Shown here: positions 39,636 through 49,819 of the stretch, piece after piece
Numbering within the stretch: position 1 is the stretch's first letter
Layout of the letters: each line of letters opens with the position of its first letter
Assembly: GCF_009720385.1 (NCBI RefSeq)
Contig: NZ_ML769311.1
Span: 101,178 to 151,038, forward strand
DNA length: 49,861 nucleotides
Direction: 5' to 3'
From: Catellatospora vulcania
GTDB lineage: Bacteria > Actinomycetota > Actinomycetes > Mycobacteriales > Micromonosporaceae
Translations under genes and position numbers: made by a program
The notes under the pieces: generated by a model
Seen by the model: only the letters and a program-made list of their open reading frames with translations
Databases searched by the model: none
Told to the model about the DNA's origin: nothing

Positions 39636-40505
39636 ATGAAGGCTACGACTCTTGGACTCCGAGTGGCGCTCGCGTCGCTCGTGCTGCTGGCTGCCGGGTG
39701 TGGGCGTCCGACCGACGCCGCCGACGGCGACGGCGGCGGCTACTCGTTCCCCGGCGGCGACACCGTCGCGATCCGCGTGGACCACGTCGGCGGCTTCGTG
39801 CCCGCCACGGTCAACCTGACCCGGCTGCCCGCCGTCAGCGTCTACGCCGACGGCCGCGTGATCACCCAGGGTCCCACCACCATGGAGTACCCGGGCCGGG
39901 CGCTGCCCAACATCCAGGTGCGCCGGATCTCCAGCGGCGACGTGCAGACGCTGGTCGCCAAGGCGCTGGAGGCCGGCGTCGGCAAGCCGACCGACCTGGG
40001 CACCCCGGGCGTCACCGACCTGCCGAACACCCGGATCATCGTCACCACCGCCGACGGCGTCAAGAAGACCGAGGCGTACGCGCTGCTCGACGACATGACC
40101 AACGCCGGGCTCACCCCCGCCCAGGAGCAGGCGCGGCGCAAGCTGCTCGACCTGGTCAAGGCGCTGACCGACCTGGACACCTCGCTCGGCGCGGGCAAGG
40201 TCGGCCCGGTCGAGCAGTACACGGCGACCAAGGTCGCGGCCGTCGCCGCCGAGTGGCAGGACCCGGGCGCCGGTGTCGACTCCGGTCCCGCCGTGGCCTG
40301 GCCGGGTCCGGCGCTGCCGGGCGCCTCGCTGGGCGAGGGCCTGAGCCTGGGCTGCGTCGTCGCCGACAAGGACGCGCCCGCGGTGCTCGCGGCGGCCGCC
40401 AAGGCGACCGCGATCACCAAGTGGACCTCGGGTGGCAAGAACTGGACCGTCACCCTGCGCCCGCTGCTGCCCGACGAGACCGGCTGCGAGTCCCTCGGCA
40501 AGTGA
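39636..40505 (+). CDS. Lipoprotein of unknown function
   Basis: A 289-residue lipoprotein: a signal sequence with lipobox LLAAGC (Cys near residue 22) is followed by a Gly/Asp-rich linker and a globular domain with DTVAIRVDHVGGFVPATVNLTRLPAVSVYADGRVI. Two more cysteines near the C terminus (LGCVV, TGCES) may form a disulfide. It is anchored outside the membrane. No known family comes to mind. It is followed by the hairpin 40529-40572. Confidence 0.85.
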   Translation: MKATTLGLRVALASLVLLAAGCGRPTDAADGDGGGYSFPGGDTVAIRVDHVGGFVPATVNLTRLPAVSVYADGRVITQGPTTMEYPGRALPNIQVRRISSGDVQTLVAKALEAGVGKPTDLGTPGVTDLPNTRIIVTTADGVKKTEAYALLDDMTNAGLTPAQEQARRKLLDLVKALTDLDTSLGAGKVGPVEQYTATKVAAVAAEWQDPGAGVDSGPAVAWPGPALPGASLGEGLSLGCVVADKDAPAVLAAAAKATAITKWTSGGKNWTVTLRPLLPDETGCESLGK

Positions 40506-40528
40506 CCGAGCCGCCCGCGGCCCCCAGT

Positions 40529-40572
40529 CGAAGCTCCGTCCAGGCTGCCTCCCCGGCCTGGACGGAGCTTCG
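40529..40572. terminator. Perfect 17-bp hairpin after the lipoprotein gene
   Basis: CGAAGCTCCGTCCAGGC (40529-40545) pairs exactly with 40556-40572 over a 10-nt loop, 23 bp past the lipoprotein stop. It is a strong plus-strand terminator. Confidence 0.8.
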
Positions 40573-40588
40573 CCCATCTCCCTGGTTC

Positions 40589-40660
40589 CGCGAAGATCGC
40601 TGTTCCGTGTCGAGAAGTGAGGTCGGACCACACTTTCTGACACGAAACAGCGATCTTGCG
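40589..40660. terminator. About 30-bp near-perfect hairpin, related to the GCGCAAGATCG family
   Basis: The left arm 40589-40619 and right arm 40631-40660 pair along about 27 of 30 positions, with one bulge and two mismatches. The arms begin CGCGAAGATCGCTGTT and, on the other strand, CGCAAGATCGCTGTT. It lies 4 bp from the 3' end of the minus-strand permease gene and behind the lipoprotein terminator, so it is probably the permease terminator. It shares CGCAAGATCG with the hairpin at 35822-35854. Confidence 0.75.
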
Positions 40661-40663
40661 CCG

Positions 40664-41959
40664 TCAGGCTGGGCGGCGGGTGGCGCGGTGGCGGTGGTAG
40701 AGGAGGGCGGCGGCGGTCAGGAGCAGGGGCCAGAGGAGGTACCAGCCGGTGGCGGCCAGGAGGCCTACCACCGCGATCAGGGCGATCATCGCGTGTTTGC
40801 GGGCGGTTGAGCCGCGCGGCAGCAGCCGCAGCGCCGAGGCCGCGCCCAGGGCGTACACCGCGACGAACGCCCCCGTCGCCAGCAGCACCAGCGGTTCGGC
40901 TCCGGTGCCGGTCAGCGCGACCACGGCCATGGCGACCGCGGACAGCCCCGAGGTGACGGCGAGGCTGCGCCGGGGCACGTCGCCGGCGCTCGCGCCGCGG
41001 GCCAGCCAGGCGGGCAGCGCGCCGTCGCGGCCCAGCGCCGCGCCGAGCTTGGCCGCGCTGCCGTAGTAGGCGTTCATCGTGCCGAAGGTCAGCAGCAGCG
41101 CGGCCGCCGCGGCCAGCGCGCTTGCCGGGCCGCCGAGCCCGATCGCCAGCAGCCGGGCCAGCGGCGCGTCCGCGGTGGCGTCCGGGCCGAGGACGAGGAT
41201 GCCCGCACCGGCGACGGCCAGGTACAGCACGCCGACCACGGCGACCGCGATGGCGGCGGCGCGGGGCAGGTCGCGTTCGGGTCGCCGGAAGTCCGCGGCC
41301 AGGTGCGTGATCGCCTCCCAGCCCGCGAAGCTCCACACCAGCAGCGCGGCGGCGGGTGCGACGGCGAGCCAGCCGTGCGGCGCGAACGGGCGCAGGTTCG
41401 CCGTGTCGCCGTGCGGGGCGGCACTGATGACGGCGGTGAGCAGCAGTGCGACCAGCAGCACCGCGAGCACGAGCTGGACCCGGCCGGAGACGGTGACGCC
41501 GAAGACGTTGGTGACGGTGACCGCGAGCATCAGCGCCGCCGCGGTGAGCAGCACGGTGCGCTGGCCACCGCCGAGCGCGGCCTCGACGTACGCCCCGGCG
41601 AACATGGCGGCGGCGGGGGCCCCGGCAGGCACCGCGAAGTAGAAGCACCAGCCGATCGCCCCGGCGGCCCGGGGTCCGAAGGCGAGCCGGACGTAGGTCG
41701 ACACCCCGCCCGCGTCGGGGTGGCGGGCGCCGAGGGCGGCGAAGGTCATGGCCAGCGGGATGGACAGCAGCACCAGGCCCAGCCAGGCGATCAGCGAGGC
41801 GGGCCCGGCGGCCTGGGCGGCCAGCGCGGGCAGCGCGATGACGCCGGTGCCGAGCACGGCGCCGACGTAGAGCGCCGCGCCCTGGGCCGTGGTGAGCCGT
41901 CCGGCGGGCGCGGGGCCGGCCGCGGTGGGGGTCTGCGGCCCGGCGAGGGTTTCGGTCAT
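40664..41959 (-). CDS. APC-family amino acid/amine permease
   Basis: A 431-residue polytopic membrane protein with about twelve helices. The APC-superfamily signature is in helix 1: GAALYVGAVLGTGVIALPALAAQAAGPASLIAWL (unwound GTG region). Helix 6-like FAGWEAITHLAADFRRPERDLPRA is also characteristic. The substrate is unknown. ATG 41959 has no clear Shine-Dalgarno. It is divergent from the GlxA-type regulator gene over 71 bp, so the regulator may control it. Confidence 0.88.
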   Translation of the reverse strand: MTETLAGPQTPTAAGPAPAGRLTTAQGAALYVGAVLGTGVIALPALAAQAAGPASLIAWLGLVLLSIPLAMTFAALGARHPDAGGVSTYVRLAFGPRAAGAIGWCFYFAVPAGAPAAAMFAGAYVEAALGGGQRTVLLTAAALMLAVTVTNVFGVTVSGRVQLVLAVLLVALLLTAVISAAPHGDTANLRPFAPHGWLAVAPAAALLVWSFAGWEAITHLAADFRRPERDLPRAAAIAVAVVGVLYLAVAGAGILVLGPDATADAPLARLLAIGLGGPASALAAAAALLLTFGTMNAYYGSAAKLGAALGRDGALPAWLARGASAGDVPRRSLAVTSGLSAVAMAVVALTGTGAEPLVLLATGAFVAVYALGAASALRLLPRGSTARKHAMIALIAVVGLLAATGWYLLWPLLLTAAALLYHRHRATRRPA

Positions 41960-42030
41960 GCCTTACAGCCTGTCCTGTGCGGGGTGGTCACGACAGTGGC
42001 AGGAATGCCGCTGTGCGATAGGATTCTGCC

Positions 42031-43005
42031 ATGAAGCGGCACGTGGTCGCCCTGGCGCTGACCGACGACATCCCCGTGTTCGAGCTGGCGGTGCCGTGCG
42101 AGGTGTTCGGCATCGACCGCTCCGATCTGGTCGATCCCTGGTATGAGCTGCGCCTGTGCGCCGCCGAGCCGGGCCCGCTGTCGGTGCGCGGCGGCCTGAC
42201 CGTGCAGCCGAAGCACGGCCTGGAGGGGCTCGCCGACGCCGACACGGTGATCGTCCCCGCCTGCAACCGCATGGTGCAGTGCGGCCCGCCGGCCGCCGTC
42301 GTCGACGCCGTGCGCCAGGCGCACGCCCGGGGCGCGCGCATCGCCTCCATCTGCAGCGGCGCTTACGTGCTGGCCGCGGCCGGCCTGCTCGACGGCCGCC
42401 GGGCCACCACGCACTGGATGAACATGGTCGACTTCGCCAACCGCTTCCCCGACGTGAAGGTCGACCGGGAGGTGCTCTACGTCGACGAGGGCGACGTGCT
42501 CACCTCGGCGGGCACGGGTTCCGCCATCGACCTGTGCCTGCACCTGGTGCGCAACGACTTCGGCGCGGCGGTGGCCAACGAGGTGGCCCGGCGCATGGTC
42601 GTGCCGCCGCACCGCGAGGGCGGGCAGGCGCAGTTCGCCCACCCGCTGGCCCGCGGCGAGGCCCGCTCGGAGATCGCCCCGGTGCTGGACTGGGCCCGCG
42701 ACCGCCTCGACCAGCCGCTGACCGTGGCCGACCTGGCCCGCCAGGCCCACCTGAGCCCGCGCACGTTCGCCCGCAGGTTCCGCGACAGCCTCGGTGTCAG
42801 CCCGCTGCAATGGGTGCTCGAACAGCGCATCCGCCGGGCGCAGGAGCTGCTGGAGACCACCGACGAGCCGGTGGAGCGGGTCGCGTGGCGCACCGGATTC
42901 GGCACGGCGGTCAACATGCGCCAGCACTTCCGCCGATTCACCTCGATCTCCCCGCAGACCTACCGGCAGACGTTCCGCCGCCGGGCGTCCGCCGATAACA
43001 GTTAG
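42031..43005 (+). CDS. GlxA-type AraC family regulator (DJ-1/PfpI sensor domain)
   Basis: A 324-residue regulator with an N-terminal DJ-1/PfpI-like domain (SICSGAYVLAAAGLLDGRRATTHW with the elbow Cys near residue 109) and a C-terminal AraC HTH pair (PLTVADLARQAHLSPRTFARRFRDSLG and ERVAWRTGFGTAVNMRQHFRRF). Such proteins often control nitrogen, amine or carnitine metabolism. TAGGAT ends exactly 6 nt before ATG 42031 (leaderless). It is divergent from the APC permease, which it probably regulates. The stop codon overlaps the TTAGGAAA repeat at 43002-43019. Confidence 0.92.
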   Translation: MKRHVVALALTDDIPVFELAVPCEVFGIDRSDLVDPWYELRLCAAEPGPLSVRGGLTVQPKHGLEGLADADTVIVPACNRMVQCGPPAAVVDAVRQAHARGARIASICSGAYVLAAAGLLDGRRATTHWMNMVDFANRFPDVKVDREVLYVDEGDVLTSAGTGSAIDLCLHLVRNDFGAAVANEVARRMVVPPHREGGQAQFAHPLARGEARSEIAPVLDWARDRLDQPLTVADLARQAHLSPRTFARRFRDSLGVSPLQWVLEQRIRRAQELLETTDEPVERVAWRTGFGTAVNMRQHFRRFTSISPQTYRQTFRRRASADNS

Positions 43006-43019
43006 GAAACTTTAGGAAA
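43002..43019 (+). promoter_or_regulatory. Tandem TTAGGAAA repeats before the hydrolase gene
   Basis: TTAGGAAA occurs at 43002-43009 and 43012-43019 in direct orientation, spaced by 10 bp (one helical turn). It is AT-rich for this DNA and overlaps the stop of the GlxA-type gene, 41 bp upstream of the lipoprotein hydrolase start. It resembles half of the TTAGGAAA/TTTCCTAA dyads I recall from actinomycete sugar regulons, but there the halves are inverted. Confidence 0.4.
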
Positions 43020-43059
43020 GGACCCCACGGGATCGTGTGCTCACCCGGTCGAGGCCGGT

Positions 43060-43803
43060 ATGAGAACAACATGGAGGACGGCCGCGCTGGTGGCGCTGGC
43101 CACGATGGTGATCGGCACGGGTGCCTGCGGCGGGCAGCCGGCGTCCCCGCCCGACCCGGCCGCGGCGGCGCGGCAGCGGGTGCTCGACGACGCCGACGCG
43201 CCCTGCGTCGGTGACCGCGGCCAGCTCGTGGCGATCGAGAACGTCAAGCACGACCTGACCGCCGCCTGGCAGACCGGGCAGGGCGACACCGGTGTCGTGC
43301 TGCTGCACCAGGCCGATGCCGGGCTGTGCCAGTGGTCGGGCTTCGCCGGGCTGGTGGCGGGCAAGGGCCACCGCGCCCTGTCGGTGGACGTCAACTCCCG
43401 GGACGCGGTCGAGTTCGCGCAGGCGGCGGTGGCCCACCTGCGCGCCGGCGGGGCAAAGCGGGTCTTCGTGGTGGGGGCGTCCCGCGGCGGCACCATCGCC
43501 CTGGCCGCGGCGGCGGGTGTCACGCCGCCGGTGGACGGCGTGGTCAGCCTGTCCGCGCCGACCGTGTACGACGCCGACGCCCGCGCCGCCGTGGCGAAAC
43601 TGTCCGCGCCGGTCATCATCGCGGCGGGCGCGAACGAGGCCCGGTTCGCCGACGCGGCCCGGGAGCTGCACGGGCTGTCGGTCTCGGCGCACAAGAAGCT
43701 GGTGCTGCCGGACTCCTACCGCCACGGCGTCGGACTGCTCGACGACGCCATGAACACGCTGCTGCTGGCGTTCCTGGCCGACCCGGCGGCGGCGACCGCC
43801 TGA
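43060..43803 (+). CDS. Lipoprotein alpha/beta hydrolase
   Basis: A 247-residue exported protein. The N-terminal signal has a lipobox-like TGAC (Cys near residue 23, GTGACGGQP). The alpha/beta hydrolase core shows VVLLHQADAGLCQWSGFAGLVAGKGHRALSVD and the nucleophile elbow VGASRGG near residue 143, with the acid in SAPVIIAAGANE and the His in YRHGVG. It is related to dienelactone-hydrolase-like esterases. GAGG lies 5 nt before ATG 43060. The substrate is unknown. Confidence 0.82.
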   Translation: MRTTWRTAALVALATMVIGTGACGGQPASPPDPAAAARQRVLDDADAPCVGDRGQLVAIENVKHDLTAAWQTGQGDTGVVLLHQADAGLCQWSGFAGLVAGKGHRALSVDVNSRDAVEFAQAAVAHLRAGGAKRVFVVGASRGGTIALAAAAGVTPPVDGVVSLSAPTVYDADARAAVAKLSAPVIIAAGANEARFADAARELHGLSVSAHKKLVLPDSYRHGVGLLDDAMNTLLLAFLADPAAATA

Positions 43804-43821
43804 CCGCGCCCCCCAACGCGC

Positions 43822-43855
43822 GACAGCCGCGTCCCAGGGGCGGGACGCGGCTGTC
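43822..43855. terminator. Perfect 14-bp hairpin between convergent genes
   Basis: GACAGCCGCGTCCC (43822-43835) pairs exactly with 43842-43855 over a 6-nt loop. It lies between the ends of the lipoprotein hydrolase gene and the convergent proline-rich membrane protein gene, 18 bp from each stop, and so serves both. Confidence 0.8.
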
Positions 43856-43873
43856 AGGCCTGGCGGGCGCGGC

Positions 43874-44755
43874 TCAGGAAAGCTGCTTCTTGAGCGCGGC
43901 GTCGATCGAGGCGGTGTCCGGCGACGCGTACGACTTCAGCGTCTCCTTGTTGTAGGTCAGGAACGACGGGCAGCGGTTGGCGGGCGCGTTGACGGTGCCG
44001 CCGTCGCCGATCTTCTCGCCGGTCCGGGCGTTGTGGAAGGTCAGCGTGTAACGCGAGGACATGTAGTCCAGGGTCAGCTTCGTGCCGTCGCTGGTCTTGA
44101 TGTCGCACTTCTGGCCGGCGGCCTCGCTGCCCTCGACGTAGGCCAGGCAGCCGACGACGCTCACCTGCGCGTAGTCCGACGACTTCGCGTAGTACGACGC
44201 GCGCGAGTCGAGGGACTTGTAGCTCCAGCTGGTCTTCCGGGTCGGCGTGTTGGCGAAGACGTACGCCTTGGCCGAGGCCGGGGTCGTGTACTCGGCCGCG
44301 TTGAGGATCGAGCCGCCCTGGCACACGTCGCCGAAGTCGCTGGAGGAGTCCGCGGTGATCGCGTTGTTGTTGCCCGGCGGCGGGGCGGCCGCGGAGTTCC
44401 CGGGCGTCGCGCCGCGCGTCGGCGTGGTCGGCACGATCGGATCGTCGTCATCGGCGGCATTGGCGATCAGCGCCACGCCGATCCCGCACAGGATCAGCAG
44501 CAGCACCACGGCGCCGACCACGATGCCGATGATGAGGCCCTTCTTGGACTTGGCCGGCGGCTGCTGCGCGTAGCCGGGCTGACCGTAGGGCTGCTGGCCG
44601 TAGGCCGGCTGCCCGTACGGCTGCTGGCCCGGCGCGCCGTAGGACGGCGGGACGGACTGGGGTGAGCCCGGCTGGGCGTACGGGTCGCTCGGCGCGCGGT
44701 ACGGGTCGGGCTGGCCGGGGGGCGGGGCGTAGGGGTCGCTCACGTGTGAATCCAT
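43874..44755 (-). CDS. Pro/Tyr/Gln-rich single-pass membrane protein
   Basis: A 293-residue protein. A low-complexity cytosolic N terminus of about 70 residues has repeats of QPYGQPAYGQ and DPYAPP type; a membrane helix follows (GLIIGIVVGAVVLLLILCGIGVALI, about 73-97), then an acidic/Pro linker and an external domain with three cysteines (FGDVCQGG, VVGCLAYV, GQKCDIK) plus NRCPSF. This layout is common among actinobacterial envelope proteins of unknown role. ATG 44755 is nominal; GTG 44743 (VSDPYAPP) could be the true start. Confidence 0.8.
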   Translation of the reverse strand: MDSHVSDPYAPPPGQPDPYRAPSDPYAQPGSPQSVPPSYGAPGQQPYGQPAYGQQPYGQPGYAQQPPAKSKKGLIIGIVVGAVVLLLILCGIGVALIANAADDDDPIVPTTPTRGATPGNSAAAPPPGNNNAITADSSSDFGDVCQGGSILNAAEYTTPASAKAYVFANTPTRKTSWSYKSLDSRASYYAKSSDYAQVSVVGCLAYVEGSEAAGQKCDIKTSDGTKLTLDYMSSRYTLTFHNARTGEKIGDGGTVNAPANRCPSFLTYNKETLKSYASPDTASIDAALKKQLS

Positions 44756-45072
44756 TCACCTGATCTGCGGGGTTCAAACCAACGTCTGAGGACCGTAGAG
44801 TCCCCGCGCCACCGGAGGCGACTCCACGACGACGCCGCCGTGGCGGGCGGCCACGCCCGGCGCGCGGCGGGGATCGGCCCGGCATGCTGCCGGAACGCGG
44901 TCCGCTGCGGGAGCGCACGCACAGGTCATCGCATCGTTGGGCCCGCCGGCCGGTGGAGATTGGACACGCCCGATCGACCTGTCGGCACTGTCGGTGACGC
45001 GGTTGGCGGCAATGGCGAAAAGTGGCGGAGATCACGCCCTTGGGGGCGGTTTCTTCCACCCCTTGGGATCGG
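44756..45072. other. 317-bp intergenic region
   Basis: Both neighbours are on the minus strand, so this holds the promoter and leader of the Pro-rich protein and the 3' end of the gene to the right. A possible minus-strand promoter is TTGGTT, 17 bp, GTGAAT just upstream of 44755. I see no convincing gene, operator or perfect hairpin; several GC-rich frames cross it without a ribosome site. Confidence 0.5.
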
Positions 45073-45492
45073 TCAATTGCCCCAGGGCTTGAGCGAGCCG
45101 GTCGCCTCGCCACACGTGGCGCTCACCCAGCCACCGGGCGTGCCGTAGTAGTTGGTGCTCTGACCGGAGTGGTTGCCTTCCTCGTCGACCAGGGCGTCAT
45201 AGGGCACGAAGAACTCGGCGCCCTCCGCACTGGTGAACGTGCACCGCACCACGCTGCCCGGGGCGAAGTTCTCCAGCCGCACGCTGACGAAGGCGCAGGA
45301 CGATCCGGGGCAGTTGTCGTTGCGCGGGTGGGCTCCCTTCACCACGGCGACCGACGCGGGCGGGGAGAACGGCGGCCACTTCACCGCGGCGGCCAGCGAC
45401 AGGTACGCCAGGACGGTGCCCAGCACGGTGGCCACGATGGTGACGATCGTGCTCGTCCGCTTCAGCGGGGCCGGGGATTCCGCGGTCGACAT
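45073..45492 (-). CDS. Small membrane-anchored hypothetical protein
   Basis: A 139-residue protein with an N-terminal helix (TSTIVTIVATVLGTVLAYLSLAAAV, about residues 13-37) and an external domain. That domain has a possible disulfide pair (NCPGSSCAF) and two more cysteines (VRCTF, ATCGE). I recognise no family. GGAGT lies 6 nt before ATG 45492. It is probably an envelope protein. Confidence 0.78.
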   Translation of the reverse strand: MSTAESPAPLKRTSTIVTIVATVLGTVLAYLSLAAAVKWPPFSPPASVAVVKGAHPRNDNCPGSSCAFVSVRLENFAPGSVVRCTFTSAEGAEFFVPYDALVDEEGNHSGQSTNYYGTPGGWVSATCGEATGSLKPWGN

Positions 45493-45646
45493 CGGCTACT
45501 CCTGGTGACGAAGGGGCTGCCGAGATGGTACGCAGCCCCATACGCCAACCGTTCGGCCAGGTGGACCGTCCACCGGGGACGGGAGAGCGGCAGGCGCCCC
45601 GTGGGAAAGGCGCCTACCGCTCGGATGTGGCGGGACGGTCTACGCG

Positions 45647-47392
<1,746 letters not shown>

Positions 47393-47556
47393 GAGCTACC
47401 ACCTACCTTGGGGGGTGCAGGCTGACTTCATGTAATCGCCAACATAAATTAAAGAAACCTAATAGTAAATATGGCCTTCAATGATTCATTACGCTGCGTC
47501 CGCCGTGCAGTGATCGACAGTGGTCATCGGCTGCCCGGACAGGGCAGCATGACAGG

Positions 47557-48423
47557 GTGCAAGCGTTGAACGAGCGCGTCGCGGAGCTCGCCGCGATGAT
47601 GGCCGAGGGCGGCGTCGCCGTGCTCAGCGGCGCCGGGCTGTCCACCGAGTCCGGCATCCCCGACTACCGCGGCCCGGACGGCGTGCAGCGCCGCCACGCG
47701 CCCATGACCTATCAGGCCTTCACCCGCGAGCCGCAGTCCCGGGTGCGCTACTGGGCGCGCAGCCACCTCGGCTGGCGGACCATCGCCCGCGCCTCGCCCA
47801 ACAACGGCCACCAGGCGGTCGCCGCGCTCCAGCGCCACGGCCTGCTCTCCGGCATCGTCACCCAGAACGTCGACGGCCTGCACCAGGCCGCGGGCGCCGA
47901 CGGCGTGATCGAGCTGCACGGCAGCCTGGACCGCGTGATCTGCCTCGGCTGCGGCGAGATCACCCCCCGCGCCGACCTGCACCGCCGCCTGCACCGCGCC
48001 AACCCCGGCTTCTCCGCCCGGATCACCGCCGTGCACCCCGACGGCGACGTCGAGTTCGGCGACGACGAGCTGGCCGGCTTCGGCACCGTCGACTGCACCG
48101 GCTGCGCCGGCGGCATGCTCAAACCCGACGTCGTCTTCTTCGGCGAGACAGTGCCGGCCGCCCGCGTACAGCAATGCTTCGACCTGGTCGAAAGATCCCG
48201 CCTCCTGCTGGTCCTCGGCTCATCCCTGACCGTGATGTCCGGCCGCCGCTTCGTCATCCGCGCCGTCAAACTCGGCATCCCCGTGGCCATCGTCAACCGC
48301 GGCACCACCCGCTCCGACGACCAGGCCACCCTCACCCTCGACGCCCCCCTCGGCCAGGTCCTCCCCACCCTCGTCCACCACCTGGCGGGCCGCCGCCTCA
48401 CCGAAACCGCCCTCTCGGGTTGA
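47557..48423 (+). CDS. NAD-dependent protein deacylase (Sir2 family)
   Basis: A 288-residue sirtuin. The NAD site is GAGLSTESGIPDYRGPDG near residues 25-42, then TQNVDGLHQAAG, the catalytic His in IELHG, and GSSLTV. A four-Cys zinc site is formed by CLGCG near residues 129-133 and CTGCAGG. It removes acyl groups from lysine side chains, for example on acetyl-CoA synthetase. GTG 47557 has no Shine-Dalgarno; CAGCAT 6 nt upstream may be a leaderless -10. Its stop codon is the first base triplet of the hairpin 48421-48477. Confidence 0.93.
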   Translation: MQALNERVAELAAMMAEGGVAVLSGAGLSTESGIPDYRGPDGVQRRHAPMTYQAFTREPQSRVRYWARSHLGWRTIARASPNNGHQAVAALQRHGLLSGIVTQNVDGLHQAAGADGVIELHGSLDRVICLGCGEITPRADLHRRLHRANPGFSARITAVHPDGDVEFGDDELAGFGTVDCTGCAGGMLKPDVVFFGETVPAARVQQCFDLVERSRLLLVLGSSLTVMSGRRFVIRAVKLGIPVAIVNRGTTRSDDQATLTLDAPLGQVLPTLVHHLAGRRLTETALSG

Positions 48424-48477
48424 TCATGAACTTATGGCACGGGTCAGCGGTGTGTCATGTCCACAACTTCATGATCA
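48421..48477. terminator. Hairpin whose arms begin at both stop codons
   Basis: The left arm 48421-48437 begins with the sirtuin TGA and the right arm 48461-48477 ends with the aldO stop (TCA on the plus strand). They pair at 15 of 17 positions, including a 10-bp TGATCATGAA. It should terminate both convergent genes and keep the untranslated ends essentially zero. Confidence 0.8.
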
Positions 48478-49737
48478 GCGCAAGGGGGAGCCGGTCTGCG
48501 GGAGGTGGCGGTCGAGGAAGCGGTTGCGGAACCTGCCCGCGGGGTCCAGGCGGGTGGCCAGGGCGGTGAAGTCGGGCAGGCGGGGGTACTGGGCGCCGAT
48601 CAGATCCGGTTCGACGCCGAAGACCTTGCCCCAGTGCGGGCGGGCGCCCAGGGGGACAAGTCGGTCCTCGACGGCGCCGACGACCGGCGCGACTGCCGCC
48701 TCGTCGGCGATCCAGGTGAAGTGGAACGCGATGCTGTCCCGGCCATAGGCGGGGCTGAGCCACAGCTCGTCCGCGGCGATGCTGCGGACCTCCGACACCT
48801 GCACGACCAGCGCGATCCGGTCGGCGATCTCGTCCAGCGCGGCGAACGCGGCCAGGGCCTGCGAGCGCGGCACGAAGTACTCCGACTGCAACTCGTCGCC
48901 CGCGCTCGGGGTGAAGTCGAGCCGGAAATGCGGCAACCGCTCATGCCACGGGCCGGGCTGTCCCTGCTGTGCCGTGCAGTGCACCGGCGACATGGTGACG
49001 ATCGGGTGCCGCGCCCCGTCGGCGGGCCGCGCCCCGAACAGGTCCGCGCCGAGCGGTGAGGCGTCGGCGCGCTGCTTGAGCCACACCTGCTCGATGTCCG
49101 GCCCGCGCCAGCGGGTGAACAGGCTGACGCTGTACGCCGCCCCGAACACCTCGTCGAAGTGCTCCTCCAGCGCGGCGCGGGACAGGCCCTCGTACACGTG
49201 TTGCCGCACGTCGAACGTCGGCACCACGTCGAGCGTCAGCGCGGTGACGACACCCAGCGCGCCCAGCGACACCACGCTGCCCGGCAGGTCGGCCGCGTCC
49301 ACCGTGATCAGGTCACCGTCGGCGGTGACGAGTTCGAGACCGCGTACGGCGGTGGCCAGGTTGCCGTTGCGGTCCCCGGAACCGTGCGTACCCGTGGCGA
49401 CCGCCCCGGCGATCGAGATGTGCGGCAGCGACCCCAGATTGTGCAGCGCGTACCCGTGCCGGTGCAGGTACGGCGCGAGCTCGCCGTAGCGGGTGCCCGC
49501 CGAGACCCGCACCGTCGAGCGCTCGCGGTCCAGCTCCGCCACCCGCGGCAGCCGAGCGACGGTGACCAGGTCGTGGGGTGTGTCCGCGATGCGGTTGAAC
49601 GAGTGCCCGGTGCCCAGCGCCCGCACCTGACGGGCCCCCGCCACGACAGCGCGCAGCTCGTCCACCGTGGACGGGCGGTGCAGCCGCGCCGCGCTGAAGG
49701 TGACGTTGCCGGCCCAGTTGGTCCCGTCGGTGGCCAT
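48475..49737 (-). CDS. aldO: Alditol (xylitol) oxidase, FAD-linked
   Basis: A 420-residue flavoprotein closely resembling S. coelicolor AldO, which oxidises xylitol and sorbitol with O2 to give H2O2 and the aldose. It opens TNWAGNVTFSA, has the covalent-FAD His45 in GTGHSFN, SLPHISIAGAVATGTHGSG, SLFTRWRGPDIEQVWLK, HERLPHFRLDFTPSAGDELQSEYFVP and RPHWGKVF. ATG 49737 lies 8 nt after TAGGCT, so the mRNA is probably leaderless (TTCACG-18-TAGGCT). The peroxide product suits the peroxidase-rich gene content. Confidence 0.93.
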   Translation of the reverse strand: MATDGTNWAGNVTFSAARLHRPSTVDELRAVVAGARQVRALGTGHSFNRIADTPHDLVTVARLPRVAELDRERSTVRVSAGTRYGELAPYLHRHGYALHNLGSLPHISIAGAVATGTHGSGDRNGNLATAVRGLELVTADGDLITVDAADLPGSVVSLGALGVVTALTLDVVPTFDVRQHVYEGLSRAALEEHFDEVFGAAYSVSLFTRWRGPDIEQVWLKQRADASPLGADLFGARPADGARHPIVTMSPVHCTAQQGQPGPWHERLPHFRLDFTPSAGDELQSEYFVPRSQALAAFAALDEIADRIALVVQVSEVRSIAADELWLSPAYGRDSIAFHFTWIADEAAVAPVVGAVEDRLVPLGARPHWGKVFGVEPDLIGAQYPRLPDFTALATRLDPAGRFRNRFLDRHLPQTGSPLR

Positions 49738-49819
49738 GACACGTGAGCCTAGATCACATCCCCCGCCCCCGTGAACGTCCGCCCACATCCGGCCCCCACC
49801 CCGCGACCCCCCCGGCGCA

